NCBI GenBank assembly: GCA_036897445.1
Contig: JAYMTL010000008.1
Span: forward strand, 203,390 to 267,389
DNA length: 64,000 bases
From: Pelargonium tetragonum
Taxonomy: Eukaryota > Streptophyta > Magnoliopsida > Geraniales > Geraniaceae
Direction: 5' to 3'
In this document: positions 35,065 through 49,506 of the stretch, one piece after another
How the letters are laid out: each line of letters opens with the position of its first letter
How positions within the stretch are numbered: position 1 is the stretch's first letter
Notes under the pieces: model-generated
What the model saw: the letters and a program-made list of their open reading frames with translations, nothing else
Databases searched by the model: none
Told to the model about the DNA's origin: nothing
Position numbers and translations under genes: made by a program

Positions 35065-38000
35065 GGAGACTTTATAAGCAAGGCAAATAAAAAGTATAGA
35101 AGAAAATTCCTCGAGATAGTTAAAAGGAATCCCAAGTAATAAAACTAGCTTTGTTTACTCGTTTAAACGGGTACGGATAAGCACCCTCTTACTCCTCTCA
35201 GCTAAGGTTCTTTAAAGTGAAAAGAGTCTTCTACTTATAAAATCTATCACTCCTCTAGAATAACATTTGGGTATAAAAAGGAGTTCAAACTTAGAGTCAA
35301 AATAGAATTACATTCAACTCTTAAGATCTTAAGAATCCAGATAAAGTAAGGACTCTCCTAACGTGTATTAATCTCTGGAAACCCCTTTTTCTTAATCCCT
35401 AGTAAAGAAAGTATAGCCCCTTGCATTCATTTTCTTTTTTTTCATTACCCGAGAATTCTCTTCTGAGTTTTTTGCGTAACTGAGTAGCTCTACCAAGAGT
35501 TTTGCTTAGTCTGAACCTAAAGAATTTCGCAGTTTTCTTATCGTGATCGTGAACCCCCTATATAGTAGTAGGGCTCTTGGAGTTTAAATAGGAGTGATGA
35601 TCCATATTTTGTAAAAATGACCCGCATATTCATACAATAACAAAATTTTGCTGTACTAAAATCCTTCTAGAAATCGAAAAAGGGGGCTCTTGTAGAGTAA
35701 TTCTAACTGATTTTTCATCAAATGAGGCATAATGTGAATTTTTTATGTATTTTAAGAGGTGCCTTTCGTTTCTAAGATTTACCACTTATTAGTAGAGACT
35801 GTAGATAAAAAAGCTAATGTCAAGGATTTTAAAACAGGGGTTGTTATTATATACAGTGCAATTTAATAGCATAAGTTTTCATTTCCTGAGAGTCATTATC
35901 CATTATTAACAAATAAATGAAAAAGTAAATAAAGCATCTTGTATTGATCCCTGTTGCTAAAGAAAAAGGCGTTTGGTTTCTTTGATCTTTAAAAGACTTG
36001 TACCTCTTGACTAGACTTTCTGGGCGCCTAGGACGAGCTCCAGGTTTTTCCTCTTTATACGAGTAGCCTTAAGATTCAAAATTATAAGAAAGTAATAAAA
36101 TACCAATATACTGAAAAGAGTATAGCAGACCCCTCGCTTTAGTCTTAGTTTTAGAGAAAGAACTCGTTTTAGAATTCCTATCTATTTTTAGGGGTCAAGG
36201 AAGAGCCTCGGGTTATCCTTATTACTTCTACATTCCTGAAAAGAGATTTTTAGCTAGTAAGGGGGGACCTATTCTTCCGATTTAGATAAAAAGAATCCAT
36301 TCTCGTAAAAGAAGCTTTTAAATAACTTTACTTCAGTTCTACAAACTTTTTTTGTACTTACAGCAAAAGATTTACCTTAGCTTTAGAGTTCTCTACCGGC
36401 TTTACTCTATCCCTTAGAGTACGAGACCCGGAAACAGAGGATCACGGGAACAACCCCTTATGATAAAGACGTATATAAAAGGAACAGTCTCGAGATAAGC
36501 TTCTTAAAAAGCAGGGTTACAAAAAAGCAAAAAAAGGAATTTATTTAAAGACCTTGAAACCTTATAGAAAAAAGCCTCCCTTTTTAGTTCTGAAATAAAA
36601 ATAGGTTCGAATCTTTCCAGCTTTAGCCTTAGTTTTGACTATCTCCAGCTCTAGTTAATTCTCGGAAACACTCTAAGAATAAATATTCCTTTGCCCTTGG
36701 GTTACCCGTTTCGCTCTCCTATAAAAGCTTAAGCTAAGCATAGCAACCAATTCTTTTTGCTGTAAAGGTCAGACAGTTACTAAAGTATAATGAAAAACTG
36801 AAATTGTCTAATTAAGTACTGGATTTTACCAGAGATCTTATTTAATAAGTTAATTTAAACAAAGCAGGCAAGTTATCCTTTTTAAAACTTGACTATTTAC
36901 GTTGCAATGAGTAAGGTACTCAACCAGGATCTATTTCATATTCTGATATTCTGAAACATAGGAATTCCTACTTTGATTATAAAAATATTAGCCTCAGTCT
37001 CGTACAGAGCAATATAAAAGGAAAAGCCATAATACTTTGCTAATTTTTTGTGTCTCGAAAATACTTAAAAATATGACTACAAAACCCTAATAAGTATCCT
37101 TTTATCTTACTAAGAATATTCAAATCAGAGCTAAGGGTGCTGTTACATTATGCAGTTTTCTTTCTGTTACAAGCTGTATTTCTAAGCGGCTTGCTTCAAT
37201 TATAAAAATTTTTTTATCAAGGTTCCTCGCAGAGTAGTTATACTTTTGAGAACACTTGTAGGTAGGGGCAATACTAACTAACACCCAAATTTCGAGAAGT
37301 TTTCAGGACTAAATTACAAAAAATTTTTGTCTCCTTTATTAACTTTGCTTTATATAAAATAAGTAAATAAGTAATATAAAGGGGCAATTCTCTAATCTAA
37401 GTTAGGTGGAGTTGGATTTCCGTGTTAGTTTTTACTGTACTGTAAAAGAGGCCTTGAAAGAGGAAAAAGTCTTTTTCAAAGGATGTTGGTAGTTCCGATA
37501 GTACTACTTGTAAAAGGTACCAGAAACCTAAGTCTCTCATTATGCTTTTTGAGTCTTTGAAAGTTAGAACTGAGAATCTCGTGTAACGGCTTATATTATA
37601 CCTTAAAGGCATCCCCTTTTGTTCACTACAACTACAGGCCCACTAAACCTTATAAGAGATCCTCGCTCCAATACTTGAAAATAGAATTTCTTTAAAAAAC
37701 TATGTAGTCAAGTCCAAAGAACGCTTAATAATTTATAAAGGTCTCCTTTTACGAAAGCTTAACACTCACACTCAATGAATCAACTCCCTTTTCTTTTTTT
37801 CTAAAATAACTAAGTCCTTTTTCAAGGGAGAGTGAAATTTTAGGTAAAGTAAGAATCCTTGTGGTAATCCATAAGTATATCGAAACAACATAGTATGAGA
37901 TTCTGCATGATTCGGGTTACAAACCAAGGCTCCTGGAAACCCTTAGAATTTATGTTTATTTGTCTACTTCTATATATTCTACACTTCCCACCCCCATTGC

Positions 38001-39875
38001 CGGTTTTAAAGATGCTCTGTATGACCCTTTATTAATAATAAAATATATTAATTTAAGTTCTTCTTTTAATTTAAATCGTTAACTTCCCTTTTAGCCACTC
38101 TGCAACGGAATCTAGTGACTTCAACCCGGAATAAATTAAATATAAATATGGAATTCCCCTAAAGGATTCTTACCCTAAAAATAGGCGTTACAAGAATAAA
38201 CTTTGCCTTGATTTTGAGCTTTTCTATTTAATTTGTTAACTTTCTTGTATTAATGGTTATACTATCCAAGTCACTAGAGTAACCATATATCTATTTTTTG
38301 TACCTGGTCTATACTATAAGAGTGTGCTGTCCCCTTACTTAATATGGATAGACCCCTCCTGAATAAATTTAAATAGGGTCATTTTCCTTTTAAATTCAAT
38401 TTACTCTTTTTCTCTTCTTTTACGAGTTCCTTAATAGAAAAAAGTACTCATATTTTTGAATATCAACCGGATTTCTTAGGCCTCAAATTATTTAACATAA
38501 CCAATTCAGTCTTTCTTTGTATAAATAAAAAGGATAAAGGGCATGAACTTTGTTATACTATATCCTAAAAGAGCCCTTAAATCTCTGAAAAGGATCCCCT
38601 ACCTACAGTATTCTCGTAATTATATCTTACTTTTACAAATAGTGCTGAATTTGATAAGGCAGTTCCGTGTAACTCCGAATTTTAGTAAATTATACCGGAT
38701 ATTATTAAATATAAGGAGAAATCCAGAACTTGAACCGTACGCTATAAAGCAAAAGATATCCTACTAGATACCTTGCCTAGAGGTTTCCCTTTTTACTAAA
38801 TCACTCTCGGAATCCTTTTTATTGATACAGGCTTTACTAGAACCCTTCAGCCATAAACGGGTCTATTTTATTTTGTTATATTTCTTTTTATTAGGAAAGT
38901 AACTATAAATTACATCAAACTCTAAAAGTGCTTATATACTTACTACATGTATATACAGGGTTATACCTTTAAGTTACTTTTTGCTGGTTTTATAAAAACT
39001 TAGTAATTTAAAAGGAGTTAAGTATTATCAAACTAGAGCTGAATCTCATTGTTTTAGTAGAATACGGGACTTTAGGTACACCCGTTAAGTAATAAAGTCA
39101 AGCTCCTGATAACTAACTAAAACCCTCTTTGCATTTGCATCTCTTTTAGCTGGAAAAGGCAGCCCTTTTTTTAAGAACACCCAAAAAGTTCAATCAATCA
39201 TTAACGCTCTACACTGCATACTGATCTCAGTCTAATCCCATTGCTCAGAAAACTCTTGAAAAGGGAAACCCGAAGTAGACTCTTAGCTCGACTAGAATGA
39301 GTACCTAATGAGGAAAAACCCTCCCTTTACTTTTCTTTAGTGACATAAAAAAGCTTCTCCTTGCCCTTGGTTGACCCACACAAGTACCCTTTATAAGTGC
39401 TAAAACTTCTTTTTAGAGGTACCCCCTTATTAATTTAAGCGGAATTCCCTTAAGAAATCCCAGTTAGCAGTTACAAAGGGGCCGGCTACTAAATAAACTT
39501 TGTAAATGAACCCAAACACAGGGTGTCCTTTATTGAATTAGACCTTAAAATGTCAGAGAAGATTAAGGAAGCCCACGTAGGGGCAGCCAGAGCAAGCGAC
39601 GAATTTGAATGAAACTAGAATCCTTATAAGACAAAAACCGACAAAACTTTAGAGAAAGCCCCTTAGATAGCTCCGACTACGTAAAATAAAATAATAAGAC
39701 AAAGCTCTTTAGAAGAGACCCCCTCAATTGTTAGAGTCATTTCCTTTTTTAGTTATCAAGATAATACAAAAATTGAAAATCTATAATAAGGGAATCCTCT
39801 TAATTGAAAAAGTATAACTTCTTTGTTCGTGGAGTAGCAATAAATCTTGAATTACTACACATTTTCGACGCTTAA

Positions 39876-39889
39876 AGAGGGAGCTCCTT
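39876..39889. repeat. Dispersed palindrome AGAGGGAGCTCCTT
   Basis: A near-perfect member of the palindrome family with a GGGAGCTCC centre. Confidence 0.65.
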
Positions 39890-42800
39890 TTATTTAGAAC
39901 TTCCTTAAAACGGATTCTATATTCCAAAGCCTCGGGTTTACTACAGAATCGAATTGTCTTTTCCTAGTATAGTCCGCCTTCTTTCCCCACCCAAAATTTC
40001 TTATATATATACCATAAGGATTAAGGATTTCCCGCTTTTATTATGCCTCAATCTTTCAAAAGCTACTTACAGCCCCCGCACAAAGTATAAACACTAGGCT
40101 CTTAGATTTCCTAATTTTGTGGGCTTTCCTTTAGGTGCGAAAGTAATACACATTCGCATTAGTCTGTATTTGATAAAAACTACCAGCTTTAAAAAGAAAC
40201 TAAAAGTTCAGGCTTTTTTAGGTTTTCTCTAAGAGTCCTCTTCGGCAGCTTATCCAGAGGCGATCTCCGTCAATTAAACGCTCGCCTGGTAGCTTATTAT
40301 AAGTTATCTAGTTATTCTCTTCCCCTTCCTCAATATTGAGGAGTAACCTTTCCCTCGTGCCATATAGAATAAGTTCACAAGTACCTGAAGTAGAATTCTT
40401 GACTAGAAAACATAGCTAAGAGAGCAGCCTGGAATGGGTATTTTAGGTAAGAGTAAGGCTTTCAAGAGGGCTTTAATTGCTTTTTATAGGAATTTAGTAA
40501 GTTCCTTTTACTATAATAAGCAGCACCCTTTCTTGTTTATACTGCGAACTCTAGCAAACTGAGCAAAAGTACAGGATCTTACCGGGTTTAGGCAATATGA
40601 AATTAATAGGAAATACAGGATTCAAAAAAGTAGAGTTGCCTTAGGAAAAGCGTTGTTTTTTGCGAAACGCTAGGAGAATGCTTGTAATTTCGTTTGCACT
40701 ATTTTATAAATAAGGTTTCTAGAAGGGAATCCTTAGATTATTTATCAATTTGCATGGGGGTTTTCCAATATTCGTTTGTAAAGTAAACAGGTATTTTGCA
40801 GCATTTTTTATTGCTAAAAAAGAATCCAAGTTTATTTTCGGGTCTACTAAGTTTCAAAAATTTAAACAGGGTTTCTTAAGAGTAAGTCAAGGGATATACT
40901 TCAAGACTAACAAAATGAAATTACAACCGAATTAACTTTGAATAAAAACTTTTTAGGAATTTTAAGATTTTCTACAAAAGGGTTTTGGGCTCTTTTACCA
41001 CGAATACAACAGAATCTAATTTAGAGGGTCCTCTTTATAGGACTTTATAGGATAGGTACTGAAATTAAGGAATTCTCTGAAAAATCATATTAAGAATTAT
41101 ATGTCATTAAGTACTCTCTTCAATTAAATTAATAGGGATGCTCCAAGCTCTGCTTTTTGGACTCCTAAAATTAGCACTCTATTTTTTTTATAAAGCTTTT
41201 AGCAACCCTCCTGTAAAAAAAAGGCCCTTAGCACATTATTTGGCATATCCTATATGATAGTCTAACCAATTCGGGTGGTTACTGAAAAGCTTTTTTTAGC
41301 AAACATCAAAAAAGGGCTCCCAGTTAATCATTATATTCTCCTTGCTATTTGCCTTTAGTTCTATCTAGGAAATCCATAGGGTGCTGAGTATCCTAATTGC
41401 GGTTTACCTTGCCTTGTGCAGTTGATATGAAAAGGAATAAACTAAGGATAAAGCCATCGTTCGAAATTGCTTTTTTAACACTTTGTCATATAGGGAATTC
41501 CTACCGAGGGAGGTGTTATATTAGCATGAGTTAGGAGCCCTACTTAGTTACCTACTTTAAAACTTTAAAGGAGCTGTTTCAATCTAGAAGAATCCTTCAT
41601 CTGTATACTTCATTTTCAAATCCTCCGTGTCCGCTTCTGTTGTTAAAAAGCCCAGAGTGATAATACTCCATTATATTAGGGGATACTTTTAGTGGGTGCC
41701 TAAAAAATTTTTATGGATAAACGAACGGACAGCTTTTATCTCCAAAAACCTTAACGCGGAAAGTCCCAAGCTATTAAGGACTAGAGCATACTGGAGTTGT
41801 AGTATCTCATAATTATAAAATACTAAAGCAACGAAAACTCGCACTACTAGAATAAAATAGTAGTCTCCTTGTCTCTTTCATAACAGCTAAGGATCCCATA
41901 CATATTACAAAAAGGCACTTAATTATATAAGAGTACTCCTTTTTAACTCTACGAAGGGCACTTCTTAGGATTAGTAACTCTGTAAATTAATTAAATTTAG
42001 TCCTTTATTAAAACTGCTAAGGGATCTTAGGGATAGCACTAGTTAATACAAGGGAAACAGCTCTTATTTAAATTATCGGTTTAAACAAAAAGCCTAACTT
42101 AAAAAGTAAATAACAAGTGTCCTTAAGAAAAGAGTGCTATACCAAGGGTTAATACAAAATACATAAACGAGTCCCTAAGAGGCATTTTTAGCGCACGGAA
42201 GGGTCTTAATTAATGGGTCCTCTGCAGGCAAAATTTTTCTGTTACTGAGTTTGATATACCTACCGTTAACAACCGAGCTGTCTTTTTGTTTTTTATGTAT
42301 TAACCACGAATTCATTTTCATTAGATTGCCCAAAGTATAGCCTTCCTTTCAATCAAAACATTCCTTGTTCCCCAGAAAGCTCCTATTCTAATAAACACTA
42401 GCATAAGCGTATACCTGTGCATGAGCCTCCGAGAAAAAAAGGAACTCTTTTCTAAGAATCTCTAAACTGTCCTATAAAAATTGTGTGTTAAATTAAGCCC
42501 CTGTTTCTTGAGTGGAGTGGATCTGTAAGTTTTACTGGAGAAACCTAAACTTCGTAGTTATAAGCTATAGATTGATATATGATCTTACATGGGGACCTAC
42601 ATTACGACAAAAGTAGAACTGAGGAAGAGAGACGCAAAAAGCAATTCTTAGTTATTTTCGACATATAGTTTAGTTAAAAATCAAGCTATAACTATGATAC
42701 GGATCCTCTTAAGCGAGCGTTAAACCATGCCATAAGAAGCTCCCTATTTTATCCTACCGTTTCTGCTGCATCAGTTTTCTTACAGGACCTCTTTTATCTT

Positions 42801-43959
42801 CTAAAATTTATATACGAGCTTTCCGCATTCCTGTACTATACAAAAATAAGGATTTCCCTTATTGCGAATTTGCTTATTACTTCAGAAAACGCGTACCTAT
42901 TGTAAGTAGGAACTTATAAAAGAATTCTTAAGGATTTACTACACTTACTTTTACTCTTTAGCTGTGGATACAGCTGATCAGGAAACCTCAAGCGAGGGAG
43001 AGGTTTTTTAGAAAGAGTCGCCGGTTCTAGTACAATAAACTGGAATTTTTGTAATATACTGCTTCTAGGCCTTAGATATTCTCCTTTTTTACACATACAT
43101 ACGAGAATGCTAGCCAAGTCATTTTATTGTAACTCTGCTCTTTTGGATCCCTTTTATAAGGAGCTGTTCTTAGTCTGCTGTTAATAGGAAAGTCTTAAGC
43201 TTTCAACATGGGAGAGCCTGGAACTTCATATAAGGAAATTAAAGCATATCTAGATAGAGCAAAATTGTATCCACTTTTCAACATATTAAATTCTGCAAAT
43301 CGGATGATTAGCGTTTAATATATACATTTCAATTCTAAAAAGTATTTACCTTTTCTTAGTCATTCAGAAAACGAAGTGAAACCTGAAAGCATAAAGGAGG
43401 AGCCCTTCTTCCTTAACTGGAAAGCTATTCCTACTATTTATTTATAAACCCAATTCCAGAGTATTTTCGCGATCCCGTTATCGTCATAGTAGTACTCCCA
43501 TCTGTCTAGTACTATCGGCACCATTTCCTATTCCAGGATTTCCAGAGGGGTCCCAGCTTCTGTACTTTTTCGGGCTGTAACCTTGTAAAGCTTCAGTATT
43601 AATTTAGATAAAGACTAGTATAGCGGAAAGTTATTGAGTTCGATAAAAAGCTTTAGTCTTTTTGGAAGGGTTCTACTTGTAGTAAGTAATATAAAAGAAA
43701 AGTGAAATAAAGCCACCCCCGAGGAGAGAAGATATACCTTTTTATATAAGGGTCGAAAACGGGGTTTTCTTCCTTTTACTTTAGAGTGTACCGGATTGAG
43801 TAATTCCTAAAATCAATCTTTCCTTTTATCCCTTTATCAAATTAAACTTAAACAAGTAGGACTGCCTAGAATTTTAAGGTTTGTTTCCTCCTTAACGATA
43901 AGCACAAAGAGCGGGAGGTATTATCCTTAAAAACTAATACAATAAATAAAAAATCTCTT

Positions 43960-44180
43960 CTATACGTATGTAACTTTTAAGACTAGATATAGATAGCTAA
44001 AATAAGAAGAGTCCTGTTCTTATTCCTTAAAATTTTCTTAGGTAAGAGTAAGATGTTAACTCCAATAAGTACAGGCTGCAATAAGACTAGCAAGGCCCCT
44101 GGGACAAGTAACATTACGGAGAGGTATTATCAAGGGTAAAGGGGACTCTAGGGAAAGTTATAGGGGTAGAAGTCTAATCT
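43960..44180 (+). repeat. Possible dispersed island family member D
   Basis: A purine-rich stretch with AGTACAGGCTGCAATAAGAC (44,070-44,090 region), comparable with AGTCCAGGCTATAAGAGAC of member A. The similarity is limited to this block and to overall texture, so the assignment is tentative. Confidence 0.22.
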
Positions 44181-45485
44181 TTCATTTGCATACCTATCCT
44201 AAATTATTTCTCTTTTTTGTGTTCCCTTGGTTTCGGGTTTCTTTTTAGTCATAGAAGTCCAGAAGTATAAAATTCTTTAGGGTAATGGGTTTGGATCGGA
44301 GACTCCTGGATAATAAAAAGCTTGCTTAGGCAGTGTTATCCCTTTGAAGGAGACGGAATAGAACTAGCAATTTATGAAAGTAACCCGGAGCTTTGTTTTC
44401 CTTTTTCCTAGACCAGTTCTATAACTTCTCTTTACATTTTTAGATTCAGATTCTGAATAGACAGTACTATAAAAATACGCGTTAATATCCCACTTGCGGC
44501 ACCCCGCCCAAAGGAATAAAAAGAACTAGCTTCAGGATCTAGATCCCTGTAGATATTAACTAAACGAACAAGGTGAGACTTATTTTAAAGCAGAAATGGG
44601 TCTCTTCAGCTTTACATACATCTTTTTTGCTAGAGTTGTAATACCGAGTTTCCTAAGAGAAAAAGGGAATAAATGGAATTGTAAGTCACCAAACGTCCAA
44701 AAGGTTTTAGTTTCTCCTACTAAATGAAAATGCAGTATAAAGTTACCTTAGATTTTTCCTTAGTAATTAGTGGTATTCCTTTTCTGGCAGGCAGCTTTTG
44801 TTAGTATAAAGGCTCAGGGGTTGTGTTACAAACTCCAAATTTCTCGGGACTAAGCGGTAAAGGAATCTGACCCTTGTCTATTTCTTTTTCATTAATATTC
44901 CATATTAAGTTATTATAGCATTCCCGTAAAAGTATATTCTAATTAAAGCCCTTTATATACACTTGCAAATTCCTTTTGGATTTTTTTAATAGGTGTAAAC
45001 TTTTTAAGTATAACATTATGTATAAGTCTTTTGTTACAATGAGTGTCGGATAGCTACCTTAGTCTTAGCTACTAGATTTTAGTGACTAGCATTTTCCAAC
45101 GCCTTAGACTTGTTACTATGTTAACTCGGTTTAGAAATGGGGAACAGCAGAGCAGATTTACGTACCTTATATCTTATTGTACTGAATTTTTGAAACAGAA
45201 ACTCCCCGTCCACAACTAGTCATTTTTTTTGCGGCCAAAATACGATCCAACTCTAGATTCTCTTTATACTTTTAAAGTCTATGGGGTATCGAAAAGTTTA
45301 GTCCTAAAGGTTCTCGGGGGTCCCTTAACTTAAGGACTTGTATAGGAAAAATTTATGATCTAAAAAAGAAACCGGAGCATAATGAAGGTTTATCTATAGA
45401 ACTTTCGAGCACTATCGTGTTAAAACTTATAGTAGTCTTTGGCATCTACCTACTTACTAAAAATGAATAAGAGACAGCTTCTTAT

Positions 45486-45515
45486 ATACTTATATAATTT
45501 ATACTTATATAATTG
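45486..45515. repeat. 15-bp tandem repeat ATACTTATATAATTT x2
   Basis: Two adjacent copies differing only in the last base (T against G). Confidence 0.75.
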
Positions 45516-45762
45516 GCATTTTCTTGTAAACAAGTCCTACTAGTTATGAAGTCTTTTCCTTGTACAAACTATTAATAAATAGAAAAAAGTAACACTAGGA
45601 GCACTTTTGACAGGGAAATAAGTCAATATTTACAGTTAAGTTATTGTCGCTACTGCTTAGAATAAATACAAGGGGCTTTTACAGTGAATAATTGCTACCT
45701 TACTTATTCACTTATTCTTAGGTTTGTATACTAATAGATATTTATATACAGGATACCCCTTT

Positions 45763-45777
45763 TTAATTACATTACCT
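45763..45777 (-). repeat. 15-bp core repeat AGGTAATGTAATTAA, copy 4
   Basis: The plus strand reads TTAATTACATTACCT. On the minus strand it is preceded by ACT-AAC and followed by AAAAGGGG, so the core abuts a GC-palindrome arm. Confidence 0.65.
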
Positions 45778-46322
45778 GTTAGTTATAGGGTATTGAACTT
45801 CCCGTAGTAGGACTTCTATACTAAAAACGACTATATGATATTAAAGACCCTCGAAAACGCGTCATAAGACAAGCAAATAAAGATCGGTTACCGGATTTTT
45901 GCAAGGAAACCCTGCTGTTTATAGTTTTTAGATAGTTTAGCCCTAAACTTAGAAGCCTATTACTTATTTCTTGTAATTACTGAGTTGAAAAAGGGAAGGG
46001 GTAGGGTCCAAATCTTGTTAAAGTTACAGCTTAAGCAGAATCTCTCTTATATTAGTTTTTATATCAACCCCTTCCTAACAAATTTTGTCATAAAAAGGGA
46101 TCAAAAATTTTGTTGGTATTAGAACCTCCGCGGGGCCCTTATTAGATAAATTTCATCAAAAACGCAATTTTCGCAAAAGAAAAGGGGGATCGGTATCTCT
46201 TTTTCCTCCGAAAAGTCATAAAGAAATCCTTGATGTTTTTACCTCAGGTTTGCCGAGACCCTACTAACTTAAATGCCTTTTCGTTAAGAAGAGCCGTTCC
46301 TTAATGGGTATATATGTATAGA

Positions 46323-46347
46323 GGATCCTCATAGAGGGGATCCCTTA
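46323..46347. repeat. Two adjacent palindromes with GGATCC centres
   Basis: GGATCC at 46323-46328 (within GAGGATCCTC, a perfect 10-mer) is followed ten bases later by a second, GAGGGGATCCCTTA (46334-46347). I counted at least 24 GGATCC sites in the window by eye, where about six would be expected at this base composition. Confidence 0.6.
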
Positions 46348-46934
46348 ATATAAGTCTAATATAGACATTTTAACTTGTACCTTTTAATAAGAGGGACACT
46401 TTCCTTCTAGAAAGTCCTTAAATATTTATACATCCAACCTTTTGGTATTCTATGAATCGGATATATTATTACTGTATTTTGAACCCTTGATTGAAAGTTT
46501 TGAGTTATTCTTATTTAGTAAAAAGGGAATATACAAGGACTGTAGAATACTTCCTTGTGGGAGCTGTCTTAGAAAATATCAGAGAATTAACATGCTATTT
46601 ACATTTTTACCTTGTTAAGAGTTACCAGTCGAATGGGGTAGAAAGGGCCAAGAACCCTAAAGGGGAGTTCTAAATGTGCTCCTAAAAAAGCTTTGAAAGA
46701 GGTATTAACTTTAATGCTTAGTCTAGGCCCGAGAATTTTGGAGGGTGCCTAATTTCAACGTAAGGATAAAGTAAATTACCTAAGTCGAAGCTAGCATTGA
46801 AAAGTTGCCAGGATAGCGTTTAAAACAGGTTACCGCATATAGGATATAGGGTGTGAACCGTCCTTAATTAAGCAAAATGGGGAATTACGCAAGATACCCG
46901 AGAGTTTTAAAACAAGAGACCTGGAGATAGTTGT

Positions 46935-46959
46935 CAAGGGTTCAAAGCTCGTGAGTTCC
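46935..46959 (+). repeat. Dispersed repeat GGGTTCAA-GCTCGTGAGT, copy 1
   Basis: CAAGGGTTCAA, an optional A, GCTCGTGAGT, an optional T, then CC is shared with 54085-54107. The two copies differ by two single-base indels only. The block looks like a tRNA T-arm (AAGGG-TTCAA..TCCCTT) whose loop has been expanded by GCTCGTGAG, in which CTC and GAG can themselves pair. Confidence 0.45.
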
Positions 46960-48969
46960 CTTTTTGTGAATTACACATCTAGGTATGGCTTGTACTATAA
47001 AGTGCAGTTGTTGAAACCTTTTTGATCGAGCTTTGCTATCGGGTGGGGATATAAGAATATGTACCATGACTAATAGTACCGATAGTACTGAGAAACGGAA
47101 CATATGGAAATTGCAGGAAGTTTTTGATATAGAGTAAAAAAACTCAAAAAACGTGACGCTTAGGACATTCAAAATTTCTATTTATAATTTTGTAAATTGC
47201 CTGCTATAAGTCTTGTTATTCTTGAAATTCGTAAAAGTTAATCATAGTAAAATGACTTGTTTGATACTCACTTATTATAAACTTTGCTCTTCCACAAGGA
47301 GACTTCCTAAATGAGTGTTCTTCCGTAATATATTTATGTTATTATGTTACAGTATTTCCCGCTAGTATACTATATTAAAAAGGATAGGCACTAAGTACCT
47401 CTTTCCTTGTTAGGCTGTCCAAGGAGCTTCCACTTTTATCGAATTAAATCCACAACCCAGTCCAGTAAGCAGTATAAAGCTTCTCTAAGAAATATACTTA
47501 ATAAGTAAATCTATAGAAAGTGGGTGTGTAAATAGAGCCTTCTAGAAAAAGGGGGAGTTTATTAGAAAAATTTTGAGAAAAAAGACACATATATTTTTAT
47601 ATACTAGTACAGCTCCATATTGAGTAAGAACCCTTTTGTAACAAACGCTCCGTAAGGCTATTCCTCGTCTCTTATTTCCCATTATTTGGGCACCCTTTTG
47701 AAAGTTAGAGTTATCAGGATCCTGGTAAAAGAAAGGTTGGGATATACTTAGTAACTCTAATACTTGAAAAAGCTAGCAAGTCCAGCTCAGCTAAATTCTT
47801 CTTTTGTAAACCACTCAATTTCATTCAGGACAGATTATAAAACCCTCTGCTCAACTTGCTACGAATAACAACTAACAATTTAATAGAAAGTCAAAACCAG
47901 TTAAAAGTCCCTCTCTACTAAAAGGACTTCTTAGCCATAAATTCATAATATGCTGCATTTGATAATTATAAGTTGTAACCCGATAGGAAATCAAAACCTT
48001 GCAGTACTCGCGGGATAAAGGAACAAGCCAAGCACCCAGGTAAATTCTAATTTAAATAGAATAATTACTGTCAAGAGGTATCTTGTAGTGCAAAGCTTGG
48101 ATATATTATTAGAGAAAAAAGCTACCTTTAATTACTCGAACCTGAGTTTCAAATAGAAAACTAAAAAGCATTTTTAAGGTTACTGGGTCTCTTAGTACTA
48201 TCATTAGAATAAAAATAGAACTTCTCTGGAAAGACTCTATTTTATATAGAGGCTGCGCTAGTTCTAGCCGAAGCTTTCTGAAGAGAGTCTCATGTATAAT
48301 ACGTCCGCGATTAGGGGCACTAAAAGTAGTTTTCCTTCTTGTATGGAAATGTGGTTAGCCTATCCTGGGTACTCTAGTCATGCTGTAACTAGAAAGCGTT
48401 TGGGCAGATATTATCTTATCCTATTTGGTTAGAGTAGTCTATTCATTTTTATTCCTTAAGGTATTTCATTATCTTATTCTGAAAAACATGCATTGAATTT
48501 TAAGAGTTCTACTTTATATTATAGGAGTGGTTAGTTCCTATACCTATAGTAGAGGTCGAGGTAGTCTAAGAAATTCTAGATTGACTTTTTGAATATTACG
48601 TTGAATTGAAAAGTGCAAATATGTCTATATAGAGCCTCATCTCTTTATAAACTACAAACCGCGAAGGAACACTCTTAAAGCTGAAGTAGGGATTTCCTCT
48701 ACACTATCACTATATGCAATAATTATCCCTTTTAGACTCTCCAACCAGAATTATATGCATCATAAAAAGGGTCCGTTCCCTTTTGAATTGTATCTTATAA
48801 AGCTCCAGTTTAAAGGTTTAATCTCTAATTTTTAGACATCGCCTAACCCCCGATGAATGTCTAGTTAAAGTCCGTATATTTAAAATAAAAACTCCTTAGG
48901 ACTTAATACACATTCTATAGTGCTACAGTGTGAAGAAAAAGCTTATTTTAAATGAATGCCCCTTAAAAT

Positions 48970-48983
48970 CTTATATATATAAG
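48970..48983. repeat. Perfect palindrome CTTATATATATAAG
   Basis: A 14-bp perfect AT palindrome directly abutting GGATCC. Confidence 0.6.
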
Positions 48984-49489
48984 GATCCTGCTTTGCACTC
49001 CTTTGAAAGTGATACATACTAGGAGTTGACTGCTACTATTTTTAAGCGCTTAATTTGTAAGGGCGCCGCCCAGGAAAGTGATATTAATTATATAATTAGA
49101 GACTTGAAAATAACATTAAGCAAAATCTCTCTTTTTCATATTCTTGCGTCGAGATACTCAGCCAAGCTAGTACAATAAAAAAATGCTTCATTTTCCGGGC
49201 AGTAATCTCTTATCAAATTCTACCTCTTAATCTCCTTATGATAACACACACAAGTTTCGATTTAGAACATAAATAATGGGTTAACGGTATAGAAATAGAA
49301 AGACATATAAGAAAATAAGGATGATTTTATATCAGATTTTTATAAGTAATGCTTCCTACTTGAGGTGGGGTATTTTAAACCAAAAAATTTCTTTATAATT
49401 CCTGTATATAATTGAGTTTGTAGCTTATCTGAATATTAAAGATTTAACCCTGTAGTTAAAAGTTAAAGCACAAAGCTAATAAGTATAAA

Positions 49490-49506
49490 GTAGGTTCAAA
49501 GCCTAT
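49490..49506 (+). other. Isolated T-arm-like hairpin
   Basis: GTAGG-TTCAAAG-CCTAT pairs at all five positions (one G-U) around a canonical TTCAAAG loop, the best T-arm in the window. No acceptor or anticodon stem pairs around it at tRNA distances, so it is at most a tRNA fragment. Confidence 0.2.

Larger units (their letters stand above)
32051..43950. other. Gene-free AT-rich block with dense palindromes
   Basis: About 12 kb without a gene that I can support. The dispersed palindromes are regular here: AAGGGGCTCCC at 32240-32250, AGAGGGAGCTCCTT at 39876-39889, and many degenerate forms. One exact copy of the 15-bp core repeat is at 35050-35064. ATG frames of 60-77 codons at 32518-32700, 33159-33683, 34717-34950, 37397-37612, 38543-38767, 40750-40935 and 42914-43117 have no recognisable motif. 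Confidence 0.5.
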